A DNA stretch of 13,341 nt from Lachnospiraceae bacterium (GCA_017435025.1 JAFSFU010000271.1:1-13341); one strand, 5' to 3'; positions 1 to 9,232 are shown, numbered from the stretch's first letter. Notes: generated by a model not told the origin, from the letters alone. Translations and numbers: made by a program.

Positions 1-1169
1 CCTCTTGCAAGAGCAAAACCAATGGTTTCTCCAAGGAGCAGCCAGCCGATGGTTGTAACCACTGCGATTGTGATAACGGTCGGAACAAAGATACCGGACA
101 CCTTATCTGCGACCTTTGCGATCGGCGCCTTTGTCGCTGCAGCATCGCTGACCATCTTAATGATCTGGGAAAGAGTCGTATCCTCACCAACTCTTGTCGC
201 TTCACATCGGATAAATCCGGACTGGTTGACCGTAGCAGCAGAAACCATATCACCTACTGCCTTATCTACCGGAATACTCTCACCGGTCAGCGCAGATTCA
301 TTGACTGCACTGTGACCTTCTAAAACGATACCGTCTACTGGGATATTTTCACCTGGGCGAACCACAAACACATCGCCCTTCTTCACCTGCTCGATCGGCA
401 CTTCTGTCTCCGCACCATTGCGGATCACAACTGCTGTCTTCGGTGCCAGCTTCATCAAACTCTTCAGAGCATCCGTCGTTTTTCCTTTGGATCGCGCTTC
501 CAGCATTTTTCCAACTGTAATCAGAGTAAGGATCATCGCAGCAGACTCAAAATAAAACTCATGCATATAGGACATGACTGATGCCATATCACCTTTTACC
601 TGTGCATCTGTCATCATAAACAGTGCATAGGTGCTGTACACAAAGGACGCACCGGAGCCAAGCGCCACAAGCGTATCCATATTTGGGGCCTTGTGGATCA
701 AACCTTTAAAACCACTGATAAAAAACTTCTGATTGATCACCATAACGATCGTTGTGAGCAGAAGCTGTAATAGTCCCATCGCCACATGATTTTCTGCGAA
801 AAATTTTGGAACCGGCCATCCCCACATCATATGTCCCATAGAAAAATACATAAGGACAACTAAAAAACCGAGGGAGGAAAAAAGGCGTTTCTTTAACACC
901 GGTGTTTCACGGTCTGCCAGGGCATCTTCTGTCATTGCCGCTCCGGAAGAACTGCCGCCGGATTCAGAAGCACCCTTCACCGACGCACCATATCCTGCAT
1001 CCACAACTGCTTTTATCACCGCATCATCCGATGCCGTTCCTTCCACACCCATAGAATTCGTCAGAAGACTGACCGAACAGGAGGTAACACCAGGTACTGC
1101 AGATACAGCCTTCTCTACACGAGAACTGCATGCAGCACAACTCATTCCGGTTACTGTATATTGTACCAT
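1..1169 (-). CDS. copA: Copper-exporting P1B-type ATPase CopA, N-terminal part (cut by window edge)
   Basis: Pumps Cu(I) out of the cytoplasm across the membrane using ATP. I translated 389 residues from the ATG at 1169. Residues 1-70 form a heavy-metal-associated domain with the metal-binding pair in GMSCAAC (C11, C14). A Gly/Ser-rich linker follows at about 66-80, then the membrane segments of the transport core (about 98-118, 128-150, 164-185, 203-222), with a Met/His/Trp-rich stretch near 111-118. The actuator domain follows, with its TGES dephosphorylation motif at 295-298, then another membrane segment at about 358-380. The ion-binding CPC motif, the phosphorylated DKTG and the ATP-binding domain would lie beyond base 1, so Cu(I) specificity is inferred from overall resemblance to CopA. 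The truncation is due only to the window edge. An AGGAG site at 1179-1183, nine bases upstream, supports the start. Copper-responsive operators lie just upstream. Another soft-metal P1B ATPase is possible but less likely. Confidence 0.93.
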   Translation of the reverse strand, partial: MVQYTVTGMSCAACSSRVEKAVSAVPGVTSCSVSLLTNSMGVEGTASDDAVIKAVVDAGYGASVKGASESGGSSSGAAMTEDALADRETPVLKKRLFSSLGFLVVLMYFSMGHMMWGWPVPKFFAENHVAMGLLQLLLTTIVMVINQKFFISGFKGLIHKAPNMDTLVALGSGASFVYSTYALFMMTDAQVKGDMASVMSYMHEFYFESAAMILTLITVGKMLEARSKGKTTDALKSLMKLAPKTAVVIRNGAETEVPIEQVKKGDVFVVRPGENIPVDGIVLEGHSAVNESALTGESIPVDKAVGDMVSAATVNQSGFIRCEATRVGEDTTLSQIIKMVSDAAATKAPIAKVADKVSGIFVPTVITIAVVTTIGWLLLGETIGFALAR

Positions 1170-1195
1170 ATTCAAATTCTCCTTCACGCTCTATT

Positions 1196-1211
1196 ATACC
1201 CTTACGGGGTA
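1196..1211. promoter_or_regulatory. CsoR-like operator palindrome in the copA leader
   Basis: ATACCCTTACGGGGTA contains the inverted repeat TACCC-N5-GGGTA. This resembles the C/G-tract palindromes bound by CsoR-type Cu(I)-sensing repressors at copA/copZA promoters in Bacillus and Staphylococcus. It covers roughly the first 15 transcribed bases and shares two bases with the adjacent cop box. No csoR gene is visible, so the assignment rests on motif resemblance and the copA context. Confidence 0.55.
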
Positions 1212-1219
1212 CATCTGTA
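1210..1219. promoter_or_regulatory. Cop box (CopY-type operator) at the copA promoter
   Basis: The 10-base inverted repeat TACATCTGTA on the plus strand (TACAGATGTA on the minus) exactly fits the TACANNTGTA cop box known for CopY-family copper repressors of Firmicutes. It abuts the last base of the -10 box and covers the expected transcription start, where a bound repressor would block initiation. No copY gene is in the window. The match is seen directly; repressor identity is inferred. Confidence 0.65.
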
Positions 1220-1246
1220 TTGTATCACATTCTTGTAGTTTGTCAA
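1219..1246 (-). promoter_or_regulatory. Sigma-A-type promoter of copA with extended -10
   Basis: Read on the minus strand, TTGACA (1241-1246) is followed by a 16-base spacer and TACAAT (1219-1224). A TG one base upstream of the -10 makes it an extended -10. The expected transcription start is near 1212, giving a leader of about 40 bases before the copA ATG at 1169. Two candidate copper operators cover the start region. Confidence 0.8.
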
Positions 1247-1273
1247 GACTAATTCTCCTCTTCTGCACAACCC

Positions 1274-1312
1274 AAAAAGGACGTCGCATATCCTAATGCG
1301 AAACGTCCTTTT
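1274..1312 (-). terminator. Intrinsic terminator after polC
   Basis: On the minus strand the stem GGACGT-TT-CGCAT pairs with ATGCG-ACGTCC (1296-1308 with 1279-1289). That is 11 base pairs with a two-base bulge and a six-base loop, followed by five T residues (1278-1274). It starts about 20 bases past the polC stop and ends the long pyrH-polC unit before the copA promoter. A T-rich flank on the other side could let it work in both directions. Confidence 0.85.
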
Positions 1313-1328
1313 CCTTGTTTCTATGTAT

Positions 1329-4300
1329 TTATAGATCAAATAATGACAACTGGTTCGATTCCGGAAGATCTTTCAGGATTCCAAGTTCCGTCATCAGATC
1401 CGCAATGGTCTTGCTGACTTTCGTTCGATTACGGAAATCCTCTTTTGAAAGAAACGGACCATCTTTTGCTGCTTCCTCAATAGACTCCGCAGCCTTCTCT
1501 CCAAGACCGTCAATGCTGTTGATCGATGGCATCAGCTTATCTCCAAAAATCTGGAAATTTCTTGCACTAGCCTTGTAGATATCCATTGGAAGGAAATCGA
1601 AACCTCTTGCATACATCTCCTGAACAATTCGCATGTCGCGGAGTGTATCCTGCTCCTTCTTGGAAAGTGAATCGGAACGTCTCTTATAATCTGCAATGTG
1701 GCGGTCCAGTTTCTCACGTCCCAAACACATCAGTTCATAGGAAAACGCACTGGCACGAATGCTAAAGAAGGATGCGTAGTAGGCAAGCGGATAGAACACT
1801 TTGCAGTAAGCAATTCGCCATGCCATCATAACATACGCCGCCGCATGGGCCTTCGGGAACATGTATTTGATCTTTTTGCAGGACCAGATATACCAGTCCG
1901 GCACATCATGGGCCACCATCGCCTCTTCCCACTCAGGTTTCAATCCTTTACCTTTACGTACCGATTCCATAATCGTAAACGCCAGACCCTCTTCCATTCC
2001 TTTCTGAATCAGATAGACCATGATATCGTCTCGTGTACAGATGGCTGTCTGAATCGTCGCCTTTCCCTCCTGAATCAATGTCTGAGCATTGCCAAGCCAC
2101 ACGTCCGTTCCGTGAGCCAGACCGGCAATACGTACCAGGTCCGAGAAGTGTTTGGGCTGGGCATCGATCAACATCTGCATCGCAAAGTCTGTACCGAACT
2201 CCGGAACACCGAGAGCTCCAAGCTTACAGCCTCCGATGTCTTCCGGTGTAATGCCAAGCGCAGATGTATTCTGGAACAGACTCATAACCTCTCTGGAGTC
2301 CAGCGGGATATCCTTAACCGGATCCAGACCGATCAGATCCTGAAGCATACGGATCATGGTCGGATCATCGTGTCCGAGAATATCGAGTTTTAATAAGTTA
2401 TGGTCGATGGAATGGTAATCAAAGTGTGTGGTTACCGTTTTGGTTGTCATATCATTGGCCGGATGCTGGATCGGCGTGAATGAATAGATCATCTCGCCAA
2501 GCGGAAGTACGATAATACCTCCCGGATGCTGGCCGGTAGTTCGGCGAACACCAACGCATCCCTGAACGATACGGTTGATCTCACAGTTTCTCTTTCTCTC
2601 TCCGCGCTCCTCGTAATAATTCTTTACATAACCGAACGCAGTCTTATCTGCCAGAGTACCGATCGTACCTGCACGGTAGGTCTGACCTTTTCCGAAAATA
2701 ACCTCCGTGTAATCATGGGCACGGGACTGATACTCACCGGAAAAGTTTAAGTCGATATCAGGCTCTTTATCACCTTTGAATCCGAGGAATGTCTCGAACG
2801 GGATATCAAAACCGTCCTTGGTCAGCGGATTTCCGCATACCGGACAATTCTTATCCGGCATATCGCAGCCGGCCATACCGCTGAATTTTTTCACATCCTC
2901 CGAATCAAAATCGTAGTAATGACAGTTGGTACAGTAATAATGCGGACTCAGCGGATTTACCTCCGTAATACCGGACATGGTCGCCGCAAAGGAAGATCCA
3001 ACTGAACCTCGGGAACCAACCAGATATCCGTCCTCGTTGGATTTCCACACCAGTTTCTGGGCAATGATGTACATAACTGCAAATCCGTTGGAAATGATAG
3101 AGTTCAGCTCTCGTTCCAGACGGTCCACAACAATCTGCGGCAAGTTCTCACCGTACATATCATGAGCGCGGTTGTAGCAAATCGTGCGAAGCTGTTCATC
3201 CGAGTCCTCGATAACCGGCGGACACTTATCCGGACGTACCGGTGCGATCAGTTCACACATATCCGCGATCATCCTTGTATTGGTAACTACCACTTCATAA
3301 GCCTTGTCGCTGCCGAGATATTCAAACTCAGCTAACATTTCGTTGGTCGTTCTGAGATATAAAGGAGCCTGATCATCCGCATCTTTAAATCCCTGTCCGG
3401 CCATCAGGATCTTTCGATAAATTTCATCTTCCGGATCCAGGAAATGAACGTCGCAGGTTGCGCAGACAGGTTTGTTAAACTGTTCGCCGAGACTTACGAT
3501 CTTACGGTTGATGTTCATCAGATCTTCCACCGAATTGACTGTGCTCTTTTCATCTCGCAACATGAACATGTCATTGCCAAGAGGCTGGATTTCCAGGAAA
3601 TCATAAAAGTTTACCAGCTTCTGTAATTCTGCATCGGTACCGCCCCGAAGAATTGCCTGATAGAGCTCTCCCGCTTCGCAGGCCGTTCCGATGATGAGAC
3701 CTTCACGGTATTCGTTGAGCAAACTCTTTGGAATACGCGGTCTTCTTGAAAAATATTTTACATGAGACATGGACACAAGACGATACAGATTTACGCGTCC
3801 CAGATCATTCTTGGCCAAAATGATCACATGATGGGTCGGCATCTTCATAATGGCCGCATCATCTGCCTTGTTGAACTGGTTCAGCTGATCCAGATGCTCC
3901 ACATCATACTGTGTCTTTAACATCTCAATAAACTTGACAAAGATATTGGCCGTCGCTTCCGCATCATCTACCGCACGGTGATGATTCTCCAGCGAAATAT
4001 TCAATGCCTTGGCAACGGTATCCAGTTTATACCGGTTCAGATTTGGGAGAAGAACTCTCGCCAACGTCACCGTATCCAGAACGGTCGGATAAAATTTAAG
4101 CCCCAGCACTCCGGCATTATGGCCGATAAAACTCACATCAAAAGATGCGTTGTGAGCTACCAGCGCCGCATCCCCGACAAATTCCAGAAACTTAGGGAGG
4201 ATCACATCAATTTTCGGAGCTCCCATCACCATCGAATCGTTGATTCCGGTCAGTCTCTCGATCTCAAACGGAATCGGCACATCCGGATTGACGAATTCAT

Positions 4301-5861
4301 TAAATCGGTCAACGATCTTTCCATTTTCAACTTTCACAGCTCCAATTTCAATGATCTTATTCTTCGTCGGCGAAAATCCGGTCGTCTCGATATCGAAAAC
4401 CACATAGGTGCTGTCAAGACTCTGACCTCGGGAGTTCTCTACGATCTCCTTCATATCATCAACCAGATATCCTTCAACACCGTAGATAACCTTGAAGGTG
4501 TCTCCCTTGTCCAAAGCGTGGCTCGCTTCCGGGAATGCCTGTACACAGCCGTGATCGGTGATGGCAATTGCTTCCATTCCCCACTTCTTCGCACGCTTGA
4601 TGATGCTTTTGGCTTCTGAGACACCATCCATATCGCTCATCTTTGTGTGACAATGGAGTTCTACACGCTTGACAGGCGCATTGTCCTCCCTTTTAGATGT
4701 AAAATCTTCACATTTTTTTATTCCTACGATGGAACCGATCGTCAGCTCACCGTCAAATTTATCAATGGTCGTGATACCTTTCAATCGAATAAAGGCACCT
4801 TTTTTGATTGCGTTGGCTGCATCTTCTTCCTGATCTTCCCGCAGGAACAGCTTGATCGTGATACTGTCAGTAAAGTCCGTGATATCGAAGATTGTCAGTT
4901 TTCGACCGCTCTTTAATTCTCTGGTCTCCGTTGTAAGGATCTGACCGCGGATTGTAACCTCGCCGATTTCTCCGCCAATTTCACGGATTTCCGTTATATC
5001 GCCCTCGAAATCCCGGCCAAAAAGCACATCCGGATTTTCGGATTTCTTGTAAGGCATTCTGCCTTTAAATCCATCCTTCTTGAATCCTCCATCGTGGCCT
5101 TTGCTGTCACCGCCTGCATCCGCTTTGTGATTATTTCCAATCGGAGCATTGCCGAAACTCTTCTTTGTAAACTCCTTACTGCCATTGCTCTTCTTTTTGT
5201 CTGCCTGCTTACCCGATACTTCGCCACTGGATGCAGTTGCAGTCTGCTCAGGCGGCAGATATTCCGGCTGTAAATCTTCCGGAACCAGATAATCGGCTTC
5301 TGGATCAGATGCCGCAACAGGCTTCGCCTCCCACACGAACTCTGGCTTCTCTCTTTTCACCTCAACGAACTTGAAGCGCACCTCAACCGGAAGACCGCAT
5401 CGCTCTACAAAAATTTTCTCAAGAATACGGCCCACTTCTCTGGAACGCTCTCGAAAAATCAGATTATCCTCCGTCGTAATCGTCATCACATCTTCTTCCT
5501 GGAAATCTACCTGTCCCTTGCGGAGAATGTTATGCTCGATCATTCCATATTGTTTAAATTCCAATAAAATACTGTCCTTGTATATATCGTACAGTTTCTT
5601 TGGCGTATACTGGGCAGAAAGTCGGTATTTCTCCTGTATTTTGACCGTGATCGGACGACCCGGGAATAACTGCTTTGCGATTCCGTCCTCCATGCTGTAT
5701 ATATTCTGTTTATGAATCAATCTTGGGCTGACAATATAAATGCGAAGAGAGCTTCTGTCCTTCGGCATGGTAACTTTTTCTACCATGACAAGTTTCAGAA
5801 GCTCTTTCAGTTCGTCTCCAATATGTAAGCCCGGAAATACTTCCAGAAATGGTTTTTCCAT
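1329..5861 (-). CDS. polC: DNA polymerase III alpha subunit, Gram-positive PolC type
   Basis: Replicative DNA polymerase with built-in 3'-5' proofreading. The 1510 residues show an N-terminal region (1-180); a low-complexity K/G/S/N-rich linker (about 205-275); an OB fold (about 285-385); and a PHP domain beginning with HCH at 403-405 and TDH at 435-437. The PHP domain is interrupted by a DEDDh exonuclease (about 485-645) with D490, E492, D575, H628 and D633. A four-cysteine zinc site follows (C977, C980, C1006, C1009). The polymerase active site has PDIDLNF (D1035, D1037) and a third acidic residue near D1160. The C-terminus ends in QLSLFDL (1504-1510), the family's sliding-clamp-binding motif. 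The start follows the ispG stop by two bases, with AGGAA inside the ispG end. It is somewhat longer than Bacillus PolC, probably through the linker. Last gene of its operon. Confidence 0.98.
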   Translation of the reverse strand: MEKPFLEVFPGLHIGDELKELLKLVMVEKVTMPKDRSSLRIYIVSPRLIHKQNIYSMEDGIAKQLFPGRPITVKIQEKYRLSAQYTPKKLYDIYKDSILLEFKQYGMIEHNILRKGQVDFQEEDVMTITTEDNLIFRERSREVGRILEKIFVERCGLPVEVRFKFVEVKREKPEFVWEAKPVAASDPEADYLVPEDLQPEYLPPEQTATASSGEVSGKQADKKKSNGSKEFTKKSFGNAPIGNNHKADAGGDSKGHDGGFKKDGFKGRMPYKKSENPDVLFGRDFEGDITEIREIGGEIGEVTIRGQILTTETRELKSGRKLTIFDITDFTDSITIKLFLREDQEEDAANAIKKGAFIRLKGITTIDKFDGELTIGSIVGIKKCEDFTSKREDNAPVKRVELHCHTKMSDMDGVSEAKSIIKRAKKWGMEAIAITDHGCVQAFPEASHALDKGDTFKVIYGVEGYLVDDMKEIVENSRGQSLDSTYVVFDIETTGFSPTKNKIIEIGAVKVENGKIVDRFNEFVNPDVPIPFEIERLTGINDSMVMGAPKIDVILPKFLEFVGDAALVAHNASFDVSFIGHNAGVLGLKFYPTVLDTVTLARVLLPNLNRYKLDTVAKALNISLENHHRAVDDAEATANIFVKFIEMLKTQYDVEHLDQLNQFNKADDAAIMKMPTHHVIILAKNDLGRVNLYRLVSMSHVKYFSRRPRIPKSLLNEYREGLIIGTACEAGELYQAILRGGTDAELQKLVNFYDFLEIQPLGNDMFMLRDEKSTVNSVEDLMNINRKIVSLGEQFNKPVCATCDVHFLDPEDEIYRKILMAGQGFKDADDQAPLYLRTTNEMLAEFEYLGSDKAYEVVVTNTRMIADMCELIAPVRPDKCPPVIEDSDEQLRTICYNRAHDMYGENLPQIVVDRLERELNSIISNGFAVMYIIAQKLVWKSNEDGYLVGSRGSVGSSFAATMSGITEVNPLSPHYYCTNCHYYDFDSEDVKKFSGMAGCDMPDKNCPVCGNPLTKDGFDIPFETFLGFKGDKEPDIDLNFSGEYQSRAHDYTEVIFGKGQTYRAGTIGTLADKTAFGYVKNYYEERGERKRNCEINRIVQGCVGVRRTTGQHPGGIIVLPLGEMIYSFTPIQHPANDMTTKTVTTHFDYHSIDHNLLKLDILGHDDPTMIRMLQDLIGLDPVKDIPLDSREVMSLFQNTSALGITPEDIGGCKLGALGVPEFGTDFAMQMLIDAQPKHFSDLVRIAGLAHGTDVWLGNAQTLIQEGKATIQTAICTRDDIMVYLIQKGMEEGLAFTIMESVRKGKGLKPEWEEAMVAHDVPDWYIWSCKKIKYMFPKAHAAAYVMMAWRIAYCKVFYPLAYYASFFSIRASAFSYELMCLGREKLDRHIADYKRRSDSLSKKEQDTLRDMRIVQEMYARGFDFLPMDIYKASARNFQIFGDKLMPSINSIDGLGEKAAESIEEAAKDGPFLSKEDFRNRTKVSKTIADLMTELGILKDLPESNQLSLFDL

Positions 5862-5863
5862 GC

Positions 5864-6928
5864 TTATTCCTGTTCTTTCTGCAGTTTGAGAATCTCATCC
5901 CTGAGAGCATCCAAGAGTTCTCCCTCAGGTACTTTTCTAAGAACTTCACCCTTTTTGATCAAAAGACCTTCACCAATTCCTCCGGCAATTCCAAGATCTG
6001 CCTCTCTGGCTTCGCCCGGTCCGTTTACCACACATCCCATAACAGCCACTTTGATGTTCATATCGATGCCTGCCACCATGTTTTCAACCTGGTTGGCAAG
6101 ACCGATCAGATCGATCTGGGTACGGCCGCAAGTCGGACAGGACACCACTTCGATTCCTCCGCTTCGCAGCTTCAGTGCCTTCAAAATATGTTTTGCACTT
6201 TTGATCTCTTCCACCGGATCTCCCGTAAGAGAAACGCGGATTGTGTCACCGATGCCCTGGTATAAAATAATACCAAGACCAACCGATGATTTAATATTAC
6301 CGGAAAGTAACGTTCCGGACTCAGTGATGCCAACATGAAGCGGATAGCGGCATTCTTTCGCGATCAGCTCATGGGCTTTGACACACATCATAACATCCGA
6401 AGATTTGATGCTCACTACAATATTGTCATAACCAAACTCTTCGATCAGTGCGATCTGCTTCTGCGCACTCTCAACGATCGCCTCCGCAGTCACTCCGCCA
6501 TATTTGGCGATCAGCTCCTTTTCAAGAGAGCCGCTGTTCACTCCCACACGAATCGGTACTCCGTATGCACGAGCCGTTTCCACCACCGCCTGCACACGCT
6601 CTCTGGAACCGATATTTCCCGGATTAATGCGAATCTTATCCGCTCCACTTTCGATTGCTGCGATCGCAAGACGGTAATCAAAATGGATATCCGCCACAAG
6701 CGGAATATGAATCTGCTTTTTAATCTCACGGATCGCCGCAGCTGCTTCCATTGTCGGCACTGCCACACGAATGATCTCACAACCGGCTTCCTCGAGTTTT
6801 AAAATCTGTGCAACTGTTGCCTCTACGTCTTCCGTCTTTGTATTACACATAGACTGGATCAGCACCGGATTTCCGCCGCCAATTTTCCTGTTGCCTATCT
6901 GAATCACTTTAGTGTTATCACGAAACAT
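5864..6928 (-). CDS. ispG: 4-hydroxy-3-methylbut-2-enyl diphosphate synthase (flavodoxin/ferredoxin)
   Basis: Penultimate step of the MEP isoprenoid pathway: reductive ring opening of methylerythritol cyclodiphosphate to HMBPP by a [4Fe-4S] enzyme. The 354-residue protein is the short bacterial form: a TIM-barrel domain (about 1-250) joined to a C-terminal iron-sulfur domain. Cluster ligands are visible as C264 and C267 in SCPTCGRT and C299 in MGCVVNGPGE, with E306 as the probable fourth ligand. The N-terminal QSMCNTKTEDV region is typical of the family. A strong AGGAGGT site four bases upstream fixes the ATG. It lies 9 bases after rseP and 2 bases before polC, so it is probably co-transcribed and translationally coupled. 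It occupies the slot that proS fills in the equivalent Bacillus cluster. Confidence 0.97.
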   Translation of the reverse strand: MFRDNTKVIQIGNRKIGGGNPVLIQSMCNTKTEDVEATVAQILKLEEAGCEIIRVAVPTMEAAAAIREIKKQIHIPLVADIHFDYRLAIAAIESGADKIRINPGNIGSRERVQAVVETARAYGVPIRVGVNSGSLEKELIAKYGGVTAEAIVESAQKQIALIEEFGYDNIVVSIKSSDVMMCVKAHELIAKECRYPLHVGITESGTLLSGNIKSSVGLGIILYQGIGDTIRVSLTGDPVEEIKSAKHILKALKLRSGGIEVVSCPTCGRTQIDLIGLANQVENMVAGIDMNIKVAVMGCVVNGPGEAREADLGIAGGIGEGLLIKKGEVLRKVPEGELLDALRDEILKLQKEQE

Positions 6929-6937
6929 AGTTACCTC

Positions 6938-8053
6938 CTAATACAGGATTCGTATATCATTAAAAATCACAAGAAACATCAACGCCATAAGGAGAGCCAT
7001 ACCGATCAGGCTAATCATTCCCTCCACTTTCTGATTTACCGGTCTTCCTGTTACCAGTTCCCACAACAGGAACACAAGGCGACCGCCGTCAAGAGCAGGA
7101 AATGGGATCAGATTCATAACGCCGAGATTCGCAGAAAAAACAACGATCAGGTTCAAAATCTGCATAATTACATAAAAAAGACCTCCCGGAGCTGCCTGCT
7201 CCACCGTCTGATCGATGATGGACACAATGCGAACCGGTCCGGCAATTTCTTCGCCCGTCAATCTGCCGCCAAACATCATTTTCAACGATTCAACAACCGA
7301 AATCACATTGTAACGCACATCTGCTACGGCATATCGAATTAAAGCCGGTATCGATTCTGCCTCCACGCGATATGCAGAAAACGATACACCCATGTAATAA
7401 CGTCCGCTCTCCTGGCGCATCTGATCACCGTCAATTACGGTTTCATACGCATTCCAGACTCCGCTGCTCTCGTCCATTCTCTCATATTCAATCGCAATAT
7501 CTTCTTTTTCGGTCGTCATCATATAAAGAAGGCAATCACGAGTGAGAAGCATTCTTCGTCCGCCGATCTTTGTAATCTTGTCGCCAGCCTGAAGACCGGC
7601 CGCATCCGCAGCTTCGCCGGCCGTCACATCAAGAAGAACCGGTGCATCATAACCAGCCCAGGAAATCACAAAAACTGCCGCGATCAACGCCAGAATAAAG
7701 TTGAAAATCGGGCCTGCCGCAATCACAGACATTCTCCTTAACGCCGATTTCTCGAAAAAGGAGACTCCGCAGCATCCATCTGCATATTTTTCCCGATAGG
7801 CTTTTTCTTCTTCTGTCTCTGTTTCTTCATCAAAAGATCCCAGCATCGCACAGGAACCGCCAAATGGAATCAGCTTCCATGAATATCTGGTTCCTGATTT
7901 TTTGCTCTCCCATGAGAGCAATCGTGGTCCGAATCCTACGGAAAATTCAACCACCGCTATCCCATTGAGTCTGGCCAAAAGATAATGACCAAATTCATGG
8001 AACACAACAATCACACTAAGTACAAGAAGTGCGAATATCACTTCCGCATCCAC
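6938..8053 (-). CDS. rseP: Site-2 intramembrane zinc metalloprotease (RseP/RasP family)
   Basis: Membrane protease that cuts transmembrane substrates such as anti-sigma factors and signal-peptide remnants. In 371 residues, the first membrane helix carries the zinc motif HEFGH (19-23). A cytoplasmic-side region (about 40-105) with conserved FGPRLLSW and PFGG follows, then a second helix (about 108-132), a divergent PDZ domain (about 135-210), and helices from about 290 with the third zinc ligand in PALDGGR (D322). The region 74-100 is strongly acidic and contains a Cys-Cys pair. The start is a GTG with only a weak upstream AAAG. A second in-frame GTG at 8041 has AGGTGG nine bases upstream and would remove four residues, so the start is ambiguous. 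Fifteen bases separate it from dxr and nine from ispG. Substrates cannot be read from sequence. Confidence 0.94.
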   Translation of the reverse strand: MDAEVIFALLVLSVIVVFHEFGHYLLARLNGIAVVEFSVGFGPRLLSWESKKSGTRYSWKLIPFGGSCAMLGSFDEETETEEEKAYREKYADGCCGVSFFEKSALRRMSVIAAGPIFNFILALIAAVFVISWAGYDAPVLLDVTAGEAADAAGLQAGDKITKIGGRRMLLTRDCLLYMMTTEKEDIAIEYERMDESSGVWNAYETVIDGDQMRQESGRYYMGVSFSAYRVEAESIPALIRYAVADVRYNVISVVESLKMMFGGRLTGEEIAGPVRIVSIIDQTVEQAAPGGLFYVIMQILNLIVVFSANLGVMNLIPFPALDGGRLVFLLWELVTGRPVNQKVEGMISLIGMALLMALMFLVIFNDIRILY

Positions 8054-8068
8054 CTGCTTTCTAAATCA

Positions 8069-9217
8069 TTAACAGCCCCATTTGGAGCGGATATACTCAT
8101 AAGTCTCCTGCTCCGCTGCAAGCACTTCATCCAGGGACGGGGCCTCTATCTTTTTATGATGTCCCATGGACGCTTCGATCATATCTGTAATTTCCAGGTA
8201 AGAAATTTCACGGTTTAAAAACTTTGCTACCGCCATCTCATTGGCTGCATTGAATACAACCGGCATGGAGCCACCCATTCGTCCGGCATCGTAAGCGAGA
8301 GCGAGGCCGCGGAAATTTTCAAAATCCGGTTTGTCAAATACAATCTCCTTCATTGCCCAAAAGTCCAGTCTGTCTCCACCGAGGAATCGGCGTTCCGGAT
8401 AATAGAGCGCATACTGAATCGGCAGTTTCATATCCGGAGTGCCAAGCTGCGCTACGACAGCACCGTCTTCAAACTGTACCATGGAGTGAATGATACTCTT
8501 TGGCTGAACCACCACCTGCACATCATCCATTTCCACATCAAACAGCCATTTCGCCTCCATGACTTCAAGACCTTTGTTGACCATTGTAGAGCTGTCGATG
8601 GTAATCTTGCGTCCCATCGCCCAGTTCGGATGTTTGAGTGCATCCTCAAGCTGTACATGCTTCATCTGTTCCCTGGTCCATCCACGGAACGGACCGCCGG
8701 AAGCGGTCAAAAGAATCTTATCTATTTTATTCCCGTGCTCCCCGTTTAAGCACTGGAAAATTGCACTATGTTCACTGTCCACCGGAAGAAGACGAACGCC
8801 CTTTTCCTTTACCAGCGGAATAATCAAATGTCCCGCTGTAACCAGTGTTTCTTTATTGGCAAGTGCAATGTCTTTTCCTGCATGGATCGCTGCCATTGTC
8901 GGGCGGATTCCGATCATACCTACCACCGCTGTCACAAGGATCTCATATCCCTCCATCACAGCAATTTCCATCAGACCGTCCATTCCGCTTACAATTTTTG
9001 TCTTTGTATCAGCAACACGAACTGCTAATTCTTTCGCCTTCTCTTCTTCCCACACGCCACAGATATCCGGTCCAAATTCACGGATCTGGGATTCCAGCAT
9101 CTGGATATTGCTTCCGGCGGCAATCGCTGCCACTCGGATATCTCCGTTTGCACGAACCACTTCCAGTGTCTGAGTTCCGATCGAACCGGTCGAACCAAGG
9201 ATCGCTATCGTTTTCAT
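8069..9217 (-). CDS. dxr: 1-deoxy-D-xylulose 5-phosphate reductoisomerase
   Basis: First committed MEP pathway step: NADPH-dependent rearrangement and reduction of DXP to methylerythritol 4-phosphate, in the cytosol. The 382 residues show the N-terminal dinucleotide-binding loop GSTGSIG (8-14), NKET (121-124), the metal ligands D147 and E149 in DSEHSA, the substrate loop ASGGPFR (172-178), and the conserved DSSTMVNKGLE segment with K215 and metal ligand E218. The C-terminal domain includes FNAANE. Length is normal for the family. AGGAG just after the cdsA stop serves the ATG at 9217; an ATG seven bases earlier is out of frame and closes at once. Together with ispG two genes downstream it gives this operon two MEP steps, supplying prenyl units to UppS, which is encoded two genes upstream. 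Confidence 0.97.
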   Translation of the reverse strand: MKTIAILGSTGSIGTQTLEVVRANGDIRVAAIAAGSNIQMLESQIREFGPDICGVWEEEKAKELAVRVADTKTKIVSGMDGLMEIAVMEGYEILVTAVVGMIGIRPTMAAIHAGKDIALANKETLVTAGHLIIPLVKEKGVRLLPVDSEHSAIFQCLNGEHGNKIDKILLTASGGPFRGWTREQMKHVQLEDALKHPNWAMGRKITIDSSTMVNKGLEVMEAKWLFDVEMDDVQVVVQPKSIIHSMVQFEDGAVVAQLGTPDMKLPIQYALYYPERRFLGGDRLDFWAMKEIVFDKPDFENFRGLALAYDAGRMGGSMPVVFNAANEMAVAKFLNREISYLEITDMIEASMGHHKKIEAPSLDEVLAAEQETYEYIRSKWGC

Positions 9218-9232
9218 TTATCATCCACTCCT

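Noticed and set aside
1193..1198. Second TATAAT in the copA leader as an extra promoter
   Set aside because: At the correct spacing the -35 position reads AATACA, a poor match, and the stronger upstream promoter explains the gene.
1698..2393. Plus-strand open frame of 231 codons inside polC, and the similar one at 3978-4619
   Set aside because: Both are antisense to well-supported PolC domains, have no recognisable protein features and lack convincing ribosome sites. They are frame shadows.
8559..9173. Plus-strand open frame of 204 codons opposite dxr
   Set aside because: It is antisense to conserved Dxr motifs and its Ser/Pro/Ile-rich composition is that of a complementary-strand artefact.
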